This document shows, piece by piece, positions 33,612 through 45,758 of a stretch of 64,000 bases of DNA (positions within the stretch are counted from its first letter, which is position 1; every line of letters begins with the position of its first letter). Position numbers and translations under genes: made by a program. Under the pieces are notes generated by a model. That model had not been told where the DNA came from and did no database searches. It was given only the letters and a program-made list of their open reading frames with translations. The DNA is from Anniella stebbinsi. Taxonomy: Eukaryota; Chordata; Lepidosauria; Squamata; Anniellidae. The stretch is taken from positions 133,121,001-133,185,000 of the forward strand of contig JARDYH010000002.1 in NCBI GenBank assembly GCA_029215795.1, read 5' to 3'.

Positions 33612-33855
33612 GAGGGAGCATAGCTCAGTGGCAGAACATACCAGCTTTCCATGCAGGAAGTCCCAGGTTCAATCCCAGCCATCTCTGGCTGAAATGATAA
33701 TGTATCGGTTGATGAAAGAGGCCTTGGTCTAGCTAAGGCTCTGGGAAACCATGTCCCGTCAGAGCAGACAGTACTGGGTTAGATGGACTAATAGTTTGAC
33801 CAGAAAGACTATAAAATCTATGTTGCTTTGGGTCACCATAAGGCAGCTCCCAATG
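33612..33855 (+). mobile_element. tRNA-derived SINE
   Basis: GGAGCATAGCTCAGTGGCAG, GTCCCAGGTTCAATCCCAGC and AAGGCAGCTCCCAATGTTCC define the family of 22000-22190. The centre is diverged. Confidence 0.78.
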
Positions 33856-34187
33856 TTCCCATGAGGTGGGGATATAGAAGTTCTGTCGGTGGTGTTAGAT
33901 CTGTGAGGGCCACATCCCATGTGCAAGCCGTCATCTGATGTTGCAGTTATCAAATGATGAACATGGCAGGTGTGAAGAAGCCTCCGCCACCTCCGCATTC
34001 CCGTATTGTAATGATAACATGAAAGGGTCAACACTTTAAAGTCATGCACAACATTTTTTTTAGAGCATTAGGCTGTGTGTGTGTGTGTAAGTATGTGTAT
34101 AATCATAAAATTTTAAATCTCTTCACCTGACAAGGGGCTCAGAGGGACACTAGATTTTTAAACTACTATTGAAACAACATACAGTCA

Positions 34188-34492
34188 GGTTGTTCAGACA
34201 ACACGCTCACCCTCACTCAGTGGTTGAGTGTGGGTTGTTTTGAACCGTGAGTTGTTTGTTGAACCGTGGGTTAGCATGTTGTCTGAATGCAGCCAGGGTG
34301 GCTTGTTAACCATGCACTGTTGTCTGAACACAGCTTTGTTAACCATCCCTGAATAACCCAACAGTAAATCGTGTGTTCTCGCGGTAGCTTGTTTGAGAAA
34401 AAATAAGCCAGACTGCAAGGTTAACAAGCTATCTGGCCTGGGTTCAGACAACAAACAGCATAGTGAGGGTTAGAATGTTGTCTGAACAGCCC
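34188..34492. mobile_element. About 305-bp inverted-repeat element
   Basis: GGTTGTTCAGACAACACGCT at the left and its near complement (TGTTGTCTGAACAGCCC) at the right, with CCCTCACT/AGTGAGGG continuing the match inwards. Internal copies of TGTTGTCTGAA suggest repeated end motifs. Same group as 35072. Confidence 0.75.
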
Positions 34493-34624
34493 CAACTTTT
34501 TGCAGACCTTTTGAATTTTTGCAGCTCTGCTGAGACAGAATTGACGTTGAGGGACCTTTCCCTCTGCTCCCCAGACAGGCCTTATTTGTTTAGGCAAAAG
34601 TAGGTAGACCCAAAGCCTAAAATA

Positions 34625-34800
34625 CACAGCATAGACTATCAGTATCAGAGGCAGTAAATCTATGTACAACAGTTACTAGGGAACATGAGCAGGAGAGCAC
34701 TGTTGTGCCTATGCCCAGCAACTAGTTGGCCACAGTGTGAACAGAATGCTGGACTAGATGGGCCCTTAGACTGATCCAACAGGGCTCTTCTTACGTTTTT
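34625..34800 (-). mobile_element. CR1-like LINE tail, antisense
   Basis: TATCAGTATCAGAGGCAGTA and GATGGGCCCTTAGACTGATC read against the family of 44640-45030. Confidence 0.7.
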
Positions 34801-35071
34801 ACATGCAAACTTCTCTTCCCTTGAAAAATTGTTATGGCATTTGTATCCTGCAACGCAGCTCAGAATGGCACAGATTTTAGGGTCTTTAGAGTAGGCTGAA
34901 AGAGAGATAGTGGCCAGTGTCACAGGCAATCCTGTGCCTGCTCTTTCCCAAGAACAAGCCCCATTGAACACGAATAGGACTGCATTGTCATTAAGCATTG
35001 CCACCATATCAGGATTCGAACCCAGGGCTCTGTAGTCCAGAGTTGAGAACTCTAACCACTACACCACACTG

Positions 35072-35283
35072 AACCTGTTCAGACAACACATTAAGCCATG
35101 GTTAGGCCACTAATCCTTTTGCAGCACATGATTAGTGAGTGTGTTTAAACTGTGGTTATGTAGCCCCTATGGCTAGGAAAGGTTCACACAACACGCTAAG
35201 TCATGATTCACATGACAGGCTAAGCAATCATTTTTAGCTCAAAATGCTTAACCACCGTGGCTTAGTGTGTCATCTGAACAGGG
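35072..35283. mobile_element. 212-bp inverted-repeat element
   Basis: The left end CCTGTTCAGACAACACATTA and the right end TTAGTGTGTCATCTGAACAG are complementary, and AAGCCATGGTTA/TAACCACCGTGG continues the match. It is non-coding. Confidence 0.78.
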
Positions 35284-35339
35284 TCATAGGCTTTTATTTC
35301 GCCTAAGTGGAACCTGTGTAAAAACGTTAGAATCATCCA

Positions 35340-35358
35340 TCAGATAGATAGATAGATA
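35340..35358. repeat. GATA microsatellite
   Basis: About five GATA units. Confidence 0.85.
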
Positions 35359-35399
35359 GTGCTTTTAACCACAAAACTGTCTCCTTGAAGACATTTCGT

Positions 35400-36100
35400 G
35401 ATACATGTATTTCCCATCTCTTTTTCTTTTTCCTTTTTTTAGACATATGCAAAGTGAAAAAGCGCCCCACAACGAGCGTGACCAATCATTTGCTGCAATC
35501 GGTTTGCACAATTTATGGTTCCTCCTTTGTACAAAATGTCAAACTCCGGAGTCTCTTTCACTATTAGCTCAGTACCTAACTGCAGACTGAAAGCGTTCAA
35601 GAATACTCTTCGGTACGATGTTAAGTTGCTTCCTATTCTTACTGCTACTGCTCTTGAGGATCTAGGAGCCTTGTGGCTTTCTGCCTACTGCCCTTTGAGT
35701 CTCAGCATTGTCAGGTCCCAGCAAGGGTTGGAGAACATACCTCCCATGCTAGGGTTGCGTATGGCGGCCACTGATCTTGACTCAGAGTGTGTCCTTCTGT
35801 GCATTTTTGGGAGTCAGGGCCCCTTGAGCTTTGGATCCAGATTCTGCAGTACAGGTAATGCTAATTCTGTAACCAGAATAGAATCTAGATATTCAGGATG
35901 TTTGCTTATATTTGCTTAGTTTATGTGACTGCTTCTGATGATGATCTCTTTTCTTGCGCTTGGCGGTTTTTCGTGGCGGCTTTTGTAGACAGACATGACG
36001 GGCTTTGTCAGGTCATGCTGTCTTTTACTGAGTCAAGAATTTCCTAACTATGGTATTGAGCATGTTTTAAGTATGACTGCTTTTTGGATGTTGGTGTGGA
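35400..36100 (+). other. Unclassified stretch, possibly repeat-derived
   Basis: A compositionally distinct block with CACAACGAGCGTGACCAATC and GCGGTTTTTCGTGGCGGCTT. A 134-codon frame runs 35515-35919. I recognise no protein and no splice sites. It may be an old mobile element. Confidence 0.3.
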
Positions 36101-36111
36101 TGTACTTTGGT

Positions 36112-36500
36112 TAGGGTGACCATTACTGGGAAATCAAAAAAAGAGGACACCCTGTGGGGCCGGGGAGCAGGAAAGCAGCTTTCCCAGGCCTCTGGAAAGT
36201 GTGTCATTCCCCCCCTCCCCACTTTAAAGTCCCAATTGGAGCAGAGGAAGAGAAAGCGGGTCATTCCTGCCCACCACTGGTCCAATCAGGGCCTTTTCCA
36301 GAATGTCCGGGAATGACATGCTTTCCCCTTTAAGGCTCTGATTTGAAGAGTGTGGGGGGGGGGGAATGATGCACCTCCAGAAAGCTTGCGATTCCCTCCC
36401 ACCATGCTAATGGCTCCCTTAAAGGGGAAAACTTGTCTTTCCAGGACATAATAGAAAATTACAGCAAATTCCCCCTGGCACCCAGGATAGAACAAAAAAC
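36112..36500. repeat. Possible foldback related to the TAGGGTGACC family
   Basis: It opens TTAGGGTGACCATTACTGGG and closes with GACAAATCCGGGGAAATCC, partly complementary. Internal blocks (CCTTTAAGGCTCTGATTTG; CCCTTAAAGGGG) are opposed. Boundaries are uncertain. Confidence 0.45.
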
Positions 36501-36542
36501 AGGACAAATCCGGGGAAATCCTGACAGTTGGTTTGGTAGGCC

Positions 36543-36930
36543 CAGTTTCTGAAGGTTTTCTGTATAGTTTTTTGATGTGATGCTGGTGACTGAGATGACT
36601 AATGGAATAATTGTGACCTTTTCCTGTTGCCATAGTTCTTTAACTTTCATGGCCAGTAGTGTATATTTTTCTCTCTTTTCCTCTTCCTTTTCTACAACTT
36701 TTTTGTTATTAAGTATTGCTATGTCAATAAAGTATGTATGTTTTTCTTTTTTGTCTATAACTGTTTTGTCTGGTTAGTTGCAAAGTATTGCCTTGTCCGT
36801 ATGAATTGTTCTGTCCCAATATACTTTATGATCTGCATTTTCCAAGGTTGTTTTGAGTGAGTATGTATAGTGTGGTGTAGGTTGTTCTATGCTGAATTTT
36901 TTGGCCAAACGTTGGTGAATTATTATTATT
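36543..36930 (-). pseudogene. R4/Dong-like retrotransposon, endonuclease end, antisense
   Basis: The minus strand encodes ENADHKVYWDRTIHTDKAIL, then an in-frame stop, then PDKTVIDKKEKHTYFIDIAI, then KVKELWQQEKVTIIPLVI and SKNYTENLQKLGLPNQ. The P-D...D-I-A spacing followed by a lysine-rich helix and the V-x-I-I-P-x-V-I strand fits the PD-(D/E)xK restriction-like endonuclease at the C-terminus of R4/Dong and R2 type non-LTR elements. This differs from the CR1, L2 and L1 remains elsewhere in the window. The stop replaces the residue just before the P-D motif, so the copy is dead. Family identity rests on recognition by eye. Confidence 0.7.
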
Positions 36931-37190
36931 ATTTTATTATACAATATTTATGGATTACTTAAATTACAGAAATTTCTAACTGATGTACAAAAAGAAGTCC
37001 CATACAAAGGACAAGATTAAATTCCTGGAAATGCTTGTTTGAAAAGGTAGTTTTCAGTAGGTGCCTGCCTAATTCGTAATGGTAGGGAGTTCTAGCTATG
37101 ATACTAAAGGCCCTATTCCGAGCCACCATGGACTGGATCTCCAAAATCTTGGGTAGCACCAGGAAGGTATCTCCTGGTGAACACAACAAT
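36915..37190 (-). mobile_element. LINE 3' fragment, antisense
   Basis: ATT tract, AAATTACAGAAATTTCTAAC, then GGTAGTTTTCAGTAGGTGCC and GGGAGTTCTAGC. This is the antisense of a LINE ORF end and tail. Confidence 0.5.
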
Positions 37191-37594
37191 TGAACAGGCA
37201 GGTAGGAGGTTCAGGCAATCTCTTAAAGTTTATTGAATATATTACAGCTAATTTTCATTTGTATGGAATGAGAAAGAGAAAAGGATATGAAAATGTGGGA
37301 GTTATTAAATGGGTTGCAAGGATAGATGCCAAGAAATATTATACTAGTGGCCCATCCCTATGGTTCCCCCGACTTGTGGATGCTTTTGTTTAACAAGTGG
37401 GATACAAATTAAGTAAATAAAATCAAAGCAAATGACTAGAATTGCCATTAACAGCTTAGCTGTGAGTTACCGTGTGGATTAGCAATTGGGCTTTATCCAG
37501 TTCTGTGTGTATTTTGAAGTTCTGTAAGTAATAATTTGATTACAGCAATTTGACATTAAACAAAGAATTTAGCACATTGAGAATCTTGTCTTTC

Positions 37595-37632
<38 letters not shown>

Positions 37633-38220
37633 TTCTAGCCCTTAAGACAGTGAAAGCGTGAGCAATGCATGGTGAAATTTCAAAAGCCTGGTGAAGGGAA
37701 GTGGCCGGATTTCCCGTAGCTGAGGTGCCTTCCATAGCTCTTTGACCCTTTTCATGACTAACGGAAGCCAACCCCCCCCCCCCCATACAGAATGTATAAA
37801 TTCTCTTAATTTGCATAGCACACAAGGGCTGTAGGATTGAACTCCTCTGCGTGCAGCACCGTAAATCCGAGTGCAACACACCGTGGCCCACGGCATCCCC
37901 CAGGGAGGATGTCTCATTGCTCTGCGGAGTTGATGGCACCATGTCTTCCGTTGGCCCCTTATTAAGCCAGGTGGCAAAACAAAATGGTAAACGTATAGCT
38001 GGGCAGCTCTCGTGGTGTGAAGGCTGGCATAAAAACGACCACCGCTACCCTGCTTTTCTGCTCAGAAAGAGAATTCAAATCACTTGAGTCCTATCAGGTC
38101 CAAAGTTGGGGAAGGTTGGAGAGCTTTCAGTGGCTGCCACCGTTCCAGGTGGTGGTGTTGAAGACCCTGAAAATGTCTGTTTCCTGTTTGGGCAGCCAAA
38201 AGCATCCTAGTCTGTTCTAG
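37191..38220 (+). other. PLEKHA2 intron 1, unclassified
   Basis: No exon seen. It includes a GA microsatellite at 37600-37627 and a C13 tract near 37772. Confidence 0.4.
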
Positions 38221-38612
38221 GGATGCATGAAACCACAAAACAAAACATGAACTCATTGCGGTTCTCTGATTTCGAATCCTGTCCGTATCAAATTGCAGCT
38301 TGGGCCGGGGGGGGGGGGTTCACCCGAAAATCTGTTTGTATTTTTGTGTGCCTTTTTCCAAATATACACATCGATTGTGTATATTTTTAATGGACGCTTT
38401 TTCTCCCATCGTCTATTGTGTATTTGTGTGCATTTTTCAAATGCATGCATTTCTCAACTGTTGTTGTTGTTGTTGTTATCCAAATTGCATCACAAGCGTG
38501 GAACGTACGGGTGTTCAGATTGCGTTCGGGTTCGGGTTCAGTTCCGAGAGGTACGAATTGAGGAAATTCTGGTCAAAAGCAAACTGAAATGAATTTCTCG
38601 CCATCCCCTAGA
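38221..38612. mobile_element. Possible hAT-like element with TAGGGATG ends
   Basis: It opens CTAGGGATGCATGAAACC and closes GCCATCCCCTAG. The ends resemble the TAGGGATGTG repeat of 61887-62570, but the inner arms match poorly and I find no 8-bp duplication. It contains a TTG tract. Confidence 0.4.
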
Positions 38613-39639
38613 CGGCATTGACCAATTCTCTCTCTTTCCTGCCCTTCTCCTAATTGGGTCTTCTCTACTCTGGAGCCATGTTCAGAAGTTTCATATGCCA
38701 CAGCCCTCCTGAGGGCCTGCATGTGAAGAATGTACAAAATGCGATAGAACCGCATGTTGGTATATTCCGTGAGCATGGAGCTTTTTATAGAAGGAGGAAT
38801 GGGCAACCTCCAGTTTTGCAGTCTCCAGTTTTGAAGGTGAACAGTCAGTCAGGGCTGGCCGCAGGTTTGAGGGGGCCCAGCTGCGCCCCCCCCCCCGCGT
38901 GCCCCCAGTAACCATTCCAAGTAGCAGTGGGCAGAGATCACTTTTCCCTTTTTTAAAAAAGACATTTTTACTGGTGATGGGCACTCCGCAAAGCACAGGC
39001 CTCTGCTCCATCTTCATTTCCCTGCCATGCCTCCGGGCCCTGCTGTGCCAGGCTGCAGCCTCAGCAAACGCTTAGCTACCCTTCTGCCTGCCACCTCCCT
39101 GTCAGAAAAGAACAGAAAGAGATGCCAGTGACGCAGACTGGTAACAGCCCTGTGGGCCCTGGCATTTGCCCAACCATGCTGCGTGCTGATGCCGGGCCTG
39201 CGAAGAATCTCCGGAAAACTGTGCCATGTTAAATTTTTGAATTTGTAGGCCAGCTTTACGCCTGAGTGCATTGTATGTTGGACACTGTACGTTGGAAACC
39301 AGGCAGTCCTGGCGGCCCACTCAGTTAGTCTGGTCCTCCTAGGCCCTTCCGTGTCCCCATTTCCTGCCCAGTAACCCGTATCTCCTCAACCCTAACCCCA
39401 ACCCTGATTTCCCAACCCTGGCAAATTTGAACAGCTGCAGCGTGCGGTCAAGGCCTTTGAGTTCAGCCAGTGGCTTGAGCGAGGTGCTGAAAGGCAGCAA
39501 GAAGGGGAGATGTTGCATTGTTGTCCAGACAGGAGGCCGGGCTCCTAATATTTGTATTGGGGCTGGCCAAGCCATAGTCTTCTTGCTACCTTCCAATGTC
39601 AGAGGCTGATTGTTAACACTGACTGACCACAGCTCCTCA

Positions 39640-40200
39640 GATTTCCAAGAGGGCTTCTTTCCTTTTTTCCTCCCCTTTATTGTGAATATCAAAGAAACAA
39701 AACAATAAAAAACAAATCGTGAAAAAAGGGGGGGAAACACATTACATATACAGCGATGACATCATTTTTCATCACATTTTTTAAAAAAAGGAGAGAATTA
39801 TACATATTTTTTTTAAAAAATCAGACCATACAGCCATACATTTATCCATTTGCAAGTTGCGCCTGTATATCACCTGTTCAAATGCTGATAAGGTTATTAA
39901 GTCCTCAATCCATTGCATTATGGGAGGTGAGCGTTTATCCTTCCAAGATGATAGTATAAGTCTTTTAGCTGTCGTAAGGGCTCTGAAAATCCATTTGCGT
40001 TGACCCTGTGTTCGTTTCCAGGTAGTTTAGAAGGACATGCACCTCCTTCCATAGTAAAGATTGATTCAGGTCAAGATTTATCCTTCTTTTAACCTCCTCC
40101 CAAAAGGAGGAGACTACTGAGCATTGCCAAAACATAGCTCCTCTGCCCTTTCTGCATTTCTGCCCAACGTCTAGCTCAGCAGGTGCCATCTCTAGGGTGA
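39640..40200 (-). mobile_element. L1-type LINE ORF2 end, antisense
   Basis: The minus strand encodes KCRKGRGAMFWQCSVVSSFW followed by EEVKRRINLDLNQSLLWKEV, with the cysteine pair and W-x-C-x-x-x-x-F-W-E-E-V pattern of the L1 ORF2 C-terminus. The 3' end is AT-rich with a long A/T stretch. Truncated and without an intact frame. Confidence 0.68.
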
Positions 40201-40261
40201 GTCGTGGTGGTAACGAAGATATGATGCACTCTTACGAAGCCGGGGAGGTATTTTAGCTGGA

Positions 40262-40300
40262 CGGTTTATTTGTTTGTTTGTTTGTTTCTTTCTTTCTTTG
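40262..40300. repeat. TTTG/TTTC microsatellite
   Basis: A compound tract of TTTG then TTTC units. Confidence 0.85.
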
Positions 40301-43300
40301 GCCTTTGCTGAAGGAGATTGGCAAGAATATTGCGCACTTTTAACCAAGCTCCTTCTGCACAGGAAAATACATCATTACCTCAGATCGTGCTCAGAGATCT
40401 AGTGAGCTGAGGAGATAGCACTTGCGCCCAAACTCTTTGTGTGCATTCCAGAACATGCTGTGTGTGAGCTTGTGTGGTCGGAAGGTACTTACCGGTCTCC
40501 ACCCTTAACTTTGGTTGCAGATTACTGCTGGGGTGTCCTTCTGAACTTGCTGGCTAGCTGTCGCTCTCTCAGGACCTTTTCTTTACCCCCCATGCCCTCC
40601 CTTTTGAGGTTTTTTCTTGCAAGTGATGACGTCCGTGAGCTGCTTTCTGTACGTATGCAAAGCTCTAGCAAGGGAAGGCTGGAGGGGGGGCGAGGTGGAG
40701 AGAGAATGCATGGATTTCCCCTGAATTCTCCATTTTCGGTTAAATGAGCAAACGAAAGGGTAAGTCTCTAGCACTTTTACTTTCAGGGGTGTAAGGAGGG
40801 CAAAATATGTGTGGACGGACCGGCAATGTCCTGTGGTCTAGTTTTGCAATAAGGTGCCAGCCGGTAGTTGCAAAACCACTGGCATGGTTGAAAGGCCCTT
40901 ACTACCTTTTAAAAAAACAAATCAGATATATTTTTTTATTGAGGCTATTCAATATATTGTTGTGTCTAGGTTCTTGTTTATTTTGCATTGGCTTTCAGAG
41001 TGTCCCCCCTCAGCTGGTGTATTGAAATACCTAGTTGGTGTATTATAGTCCCATATCAGCTGGTGTATTGAAAAAACGGCGCCAGTTATAGTCCCGTATT
41101 TACTTGCGCATTATTCACTCATACAGAACAACTTTCTCTTACGGTAGTACAGACCTTACAGCTTTTACACATTGGAGGTGCATTTTGGCCTAGCCACATT
41201 GCAGCAGGTGGAGGCCCTCGTTTTAAAATACGATTTAGCGTCTTGCCATGGTTGAATCCACTACTGTGGTGCTCTTGGTAAGATTGCCTCAGTGGGATGC
41301 GTTTGCCTGAGGAGAGGCAGAGCCTGCGAACAGAGCATGCTCCGGCATGCTGCCTCTGAGATTCCTGGGCACTCTGCGCAAAATAGTTCTGGTGGTACTC
41401 TTGGAAAAGTGGGTGCTTTGCTGATCTTGGGGGTGGGGTGCAACCAGCGCTCAGCCCCATCCGCCTCTTCGTTCCCTGCCCCCTCCCTGCATGCTCTCGC
41501 TGTTGTATAAGAAACGGAGAAGAGGCTCAGAAGGTGCCCCAGTCAAGGAGGTAGGCAGAAATTTTGACTTCGTGTCTGTCGGTTCTGTGGCCACATCCTT
41601 CCTTTCTCATACACGTTTCTCAGGTTAAGTTTGAAAAAGAGGGGGTGGGGAGAAAATGGAACCCTTCATGAACAGTTTGCAGGTTTTGCTTTGGGAACCA
41701 AACCAAGAGTATCCATTTTTAATTCCTCTGTTTAATCAAGCATCATCTTTTCACAGTTGCAAAACATTTTTGCATATGCGCTGACCTTGCGGTAAGCCCA
41801 GCTGCAATCGTGGCTTCGTAACACACCTTTTCCCCCTCCGCCCCCCTGAAGTATTTTATAAATATCTGTATCGTTATGTGAGAAGCAATCTGGTGGTGGT
41901 GAAACCTGTGAAGCCCTTTGGCTAGTGGCTACACGCCACATTAAATGTGTAGTCTGCAGCTGATCTTACTCTCTCTTTTTTACTTTAATGGAAGCATGCA
42001 GGTCCCTGGTCTGCTTAAACCTTCCAATTGAGCCACTTTGTTCCCCTAAATTTCGGGGACTAAAGAAAAGGGGCGAAATATCCCTGACAGCCCCACCCCC
42101 GACGTCCACCCATTGAGCATGGGTGTCTGCAAAGAGAGCAATTGCTCATGTGTAGGCCCCTTTTGCAGATGTTCACACTCAACAGAGGGTGAGGTGGGGT
42201 GGGGCCAGACCAGCATGCACACCCAGGAAGCATGATGCCCTATCTCCCCCCCCCCCCCCCAGGTGTTGAGTCTGGGCTGGGCTCTGTGAGTCAGCGGCTG
42301 AGGGTACAACAGAGGCACGTCAAACCAGATTCCACGAACCATCCTAGACAGATACAACGCAGCAAATGGCAAAGCCAGGATGTATAAACAAAAGGGGTTA
42401 TTCAGAGCGTGTAGTCGAACCCAGACCAAGGTCACTTACAGAGGGGATCCACAGGCAGGTAGCAGGGCTGGCGCCCGAGTCAAACAGAGATGTTGTTTCC
42501 AAGAGCTTCTGTAAGCTTCTACTGGACTTCTACTAGAGCCCTTTGATTGCAGAGAGTCCTTCTCGAGAAGAGGTCCCTCTAGTCATGAGGAGCTCTCTTC
42601 CTCCTGAGTTGGCCTCTGCTCCAGGCTGGAATTTCATTGAGTGTGTTGGGCCTGCCTCCTCTGGCGTCTTCGCTCCTTGGGACTTGGGGGATGCTCAACC
42701 TCCTCCTCTGAGGTGGACTGGGACCTCAGGCTCTTCCAGGGGCTCAGGCCCCTGTTGCAATACAGGCCCTGGGCATGGCCCTCCGTTGGGGCCTGTAAGT
42801 CTTCCTCCTCCTCGGAGTCTTCAACAGGGACATAACACACGGCCTCATTTCTATTTAATCATGTGGGCCACACAACACTTCCCTGTGGCACCGGCTACAC
42901 ATTTCAGGGGAAGATCAAGCTTGTCCACCATTTCTGATGGTTACAGTGATGTCTATTTACTATTTCTGATCTTCTCATGAGGACACTCCCACACACAAAT
43001 AATTTCCAATTGAAAATATAAACCCTTCCCCCTAATTCTGTCACTTATCCATTAGTAACATCCACCTACCCACGTGTGGCTCAGAGGCATTAATGGGAAA
43101 GGAATCTGGCAATGGCTGGAGGCCCTCACTTTGCTTTGAAGCTTTCCCAGATGCTGGCAAGAAAACTTCTTAATGGGAAGAGAAAGTGAGAGGGGCAGGG
43201 CATCTTAACGGGTGCCAAGAAAAGTGTCTGGGTCACACTTGCGGCCGCGGCCACCACATTGCCCTACTCCAGATTTACACAGTAATAATTTCGAAATTTG

Positions 43301-43955
43301 CATCTATGTATATAGATTAGCATACGCAAAACCGTGTTGCCCTTTCTTGGTTCCACATTTCCTCTTTTTGGCTGATGTGTAAGGGTATTTCCAGATGGAC
43401 TGCTCTTAGAACTTGCAATCAAAAGACCTGCCGCATCTACTCCCATCTTTTGCTCCTTGACAATTGTTTTGCGGAACGGGCAGGGCGATGGCATGATAAG
43501 AGCCTCATTTGGAAGCATCCTTAGGGGCCATCCTTGTTCTGTAGGAGCCATACACAATTCCTTGACGGGTGAGCTGTTGGGGTTTCCCCGAAGGCAGAAA
43601 GTTTGAAAACCCCAGCGCCGGGCTAAAAATTCCAGTTGTCACACTGTTCAGGAAAACAAATGTGACTAATTCACATTTGGCCTGAACGTTTGTGCTGGAG
43701 TTCTAGTAACTTTTTTGAAGTTTCCCCTTTGCAGAGGGCTTTCTCTGTGAGTTTTCTCAGGAACTTAGCAATAGGTTAAGGATGGAGTTAGCTTGAGTTT
43801 AAGAGAGGGTGATTCTCTGGGTTGGGACAGGATTTTAAGACGGAGAGAGTAGGCCACTCTTGGTATATGTGAACTGGTTATTGATTAAAAATAAGTTTAG
43901 ACTCCACGTTCCCTCAGGGATACCAGGTGGTATGTAATAGCCATAAGAAAAAACT
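40301..43955 (+). other. PLEKHA2 intron 1, unclassified
   Basis: No supported exon. Local structures only: a direct repeat containing CAGCTGGTGTATTGAAA at about 41010 and 41056, and C- and G-homopolymers near 42246 and 40685. Open frames of 100-145 codons lack similarity and splice support. Confidence 0.4.
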
Positions 43956-43959
43956 GATC

Positions 43960-44215
43960 ATAATCACTTTACATTATAATTAAACAGTTTAGAGGAAATC
44001 ACACCAAAGAATACGCTGAACTTAAAATGATCGGACAAGTACGGTTTTGACCTGGCACCAGTCTTACTCCTGGGGGGGGCGTCATTCCAAAGTCGGGGTG
44101 CCACCACAGAGAAGGTGCTGTCTGTTGTTGTCACATGACAAATGTCATCTGGTAAGGGTACATGCAGAGACATAGGGGTTACCTCATTCTGCCCTCGTGA
44201 CAGCCTCATGAGGTA
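43960..44215 (-). mobile_element. LINE ORF end, antisense
   Basis: The minus strand reads TFSVVAPRLWNDAPP, the A-P-R-L-W-N motif of the L2-type ORF end, then a broken tail. Confidence 0.7.
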
Positions 44216-44639
44216 GTTTAGGGCTGACAGATAAAGACTTGCCTAAAAGCACTGACTTAGCTTTATGATGGAGATTAGAATCTAGGCCTCCCACTCTATG
44301 CCAAACTGCCTCTTAAAGAACCCAGACCATTGGGCAGAAGAAGCTTTGATGGAGGATGTCTTCCTCCCTTTTCAGTCCTCATCATGCCACAAATCATTAA
44401 AATAGGTATGTTTGGACAGGTAGGCTATTGTTTGTTTGACTGATTGATTGATTGATTTGATGTGTACTCTTCCTTTGTACCAAGACAAATGATACTCAAG
44501 GTGGCTAGCTAAAAATGTGATGAGTTAGTAACTTCACAGCATTCAAAATCTATCTGAGGCAGCCGCTTTCTGGTAGGTCTGCCTCTGCCTGCGGAAGTCT
44601 GATTTTGGATTATCCCATGTGACTATGCTACACAGCTAC

Positions 44640-45035
44640 CCAGAACTGGGGTCACCCCATGAAGCTGATTGGTGGGAGTTTCAGGACAAATAAAAGGAAG
44701 GACTTCTTCACACAGCACATAGTCAAACTATGAAATTCACTACCACAAGATGTAGTGATGGCCACCAATTTGGATGGCGTTAAAAGGGGGTTGGATAAAT
44801 TCCTGGAGGAGAAGGCTATCAATGGCTACTAGCCCTGATGGCTATGTGCTACCGTCAGTATCAGTGGCAGTAAGCCTATATGCACCAGTTGCTGGGGAAC
44901 ATGGGCGGGAGGGTGCTGTTGCTCCATGTCCTGCTTGTGAGTTCCTGGTCGACAGCTGGTTGGCCACTGTGTGAACAGAGTGCTGGACGAGATGGACCCT
45001 TGGTCTGACCCAGCATGGCACTTCTTATGTTCTTT
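44640..45035 (+). mobile_element. CR1-like LINE 3' end
   Basis: CATGAAGCTGATTGGTGGGA, then GGCTATCAATGGCTACTAGC, CACCAGTTGCTGGGGAACAT and CTTGGTCTGACCCAGCATGG. Best-preserved copy of this 3' end here. Confidence 0.85.
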
Positions 45036-45339
45036 CAGTTCTAACGGCAAGGGCATCTCCAATTCCAAATTAGCATGAAATTATCTTTACATCCATATAA
45101 TGTAAGGTTGTTTTACCCGTAGGACTTTGCTACAAATACACTCAGTGGGAAGCTGCCTGTTGTTCTCGTGTGTGTTGGTGTCCTAGGCATAATTCCAGTA
45201 AAACCCAAAGAAAACCGAAATGTACAATGGACACACATTAATTATCTCCACGTTGTGTGGTCTTTGTTCAAAGGCATGTTTGAAATATGTTGCAGTCAGT
45301 TATGGGTCACGTGGGCTACCTAGAGCAGGGGTGCAGCAC

Positions 45340-45605
45340 TTCTGACTTGCGGGTCAAATCCATCTTGACTGCGGTTCCAATCCTGCCCTCCGGGTTTCCT
45401 GGGTTTTGTGTGGCTTTTTTAAATCACATTTGAAAAGGTCGGAATGCCTCTCCTAAGTCTTAGTTATCGGCAGTAACAACTTTTAGCTACTGTGAGCCGG
45501 TATTTTTGCTCTTTGGCCCGGCCTACCACTGAAATGCAGCCCCCGAGAGAGCTTCTCTAAAACTGAATCCGACCCTTGGGCTAAAAGAGTTTCAACACCC
45601 CTGAC
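45340..45605 (+). repeat. Dispersed repeat family X
   Basis: GGAATGCCTCTCCTAAGTC, TGTGAGCCGGTATTTTTGC and CCTTGGGCTAAAAGAGTTTC match 22350-22494 with its continuation and 51930-52065. It is about 250 bp, non-coding and of unknown class. Confidence 0.6.
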
Positions 45606-45609
45606 TTAC

Positions 45610-45758
45610 AGAAAGTAAAAACAGAGCTGCCTGGTGAGCCTCCCTGGGTAGGTAATTCTACAACTGGGGTGCTACCACTGAGAAGGCCCTAAGTCTTGCA
45701 GTCCTCTCCTGGACCTCAGATGGTGGAGGTACTTGCAACATGGTCTTCTTGGAGGATC
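45610..45758 (-). mobile_element. L2-type LINE fragment, antisense
   Basis: TAATTCTACAACTGGGGTGC then CACTGAGAAGGCCC is the antisense of the L2-type ORF end. Confidence 0.6.

Noticed and set aside
39360..39420. CCCTAA-like degenerate telomere repeat
   Set aside because: Units are irregular (CCCTAACCCCAACCCTG) and too few. Likely chance C-rich sequence.
41010..41110. Tandem CAGCTGGTGTATTGAAA units as a regulatory array
   Set aside because: Only two imperfect copies in unclassified intron DNA, so no function can be argued.
42543..42980. 145-codon open frame in intron 1
   Set aside because: Proline/serine-rich with an overlapping frame on the other strand. No domain, promoter or splice evidence.
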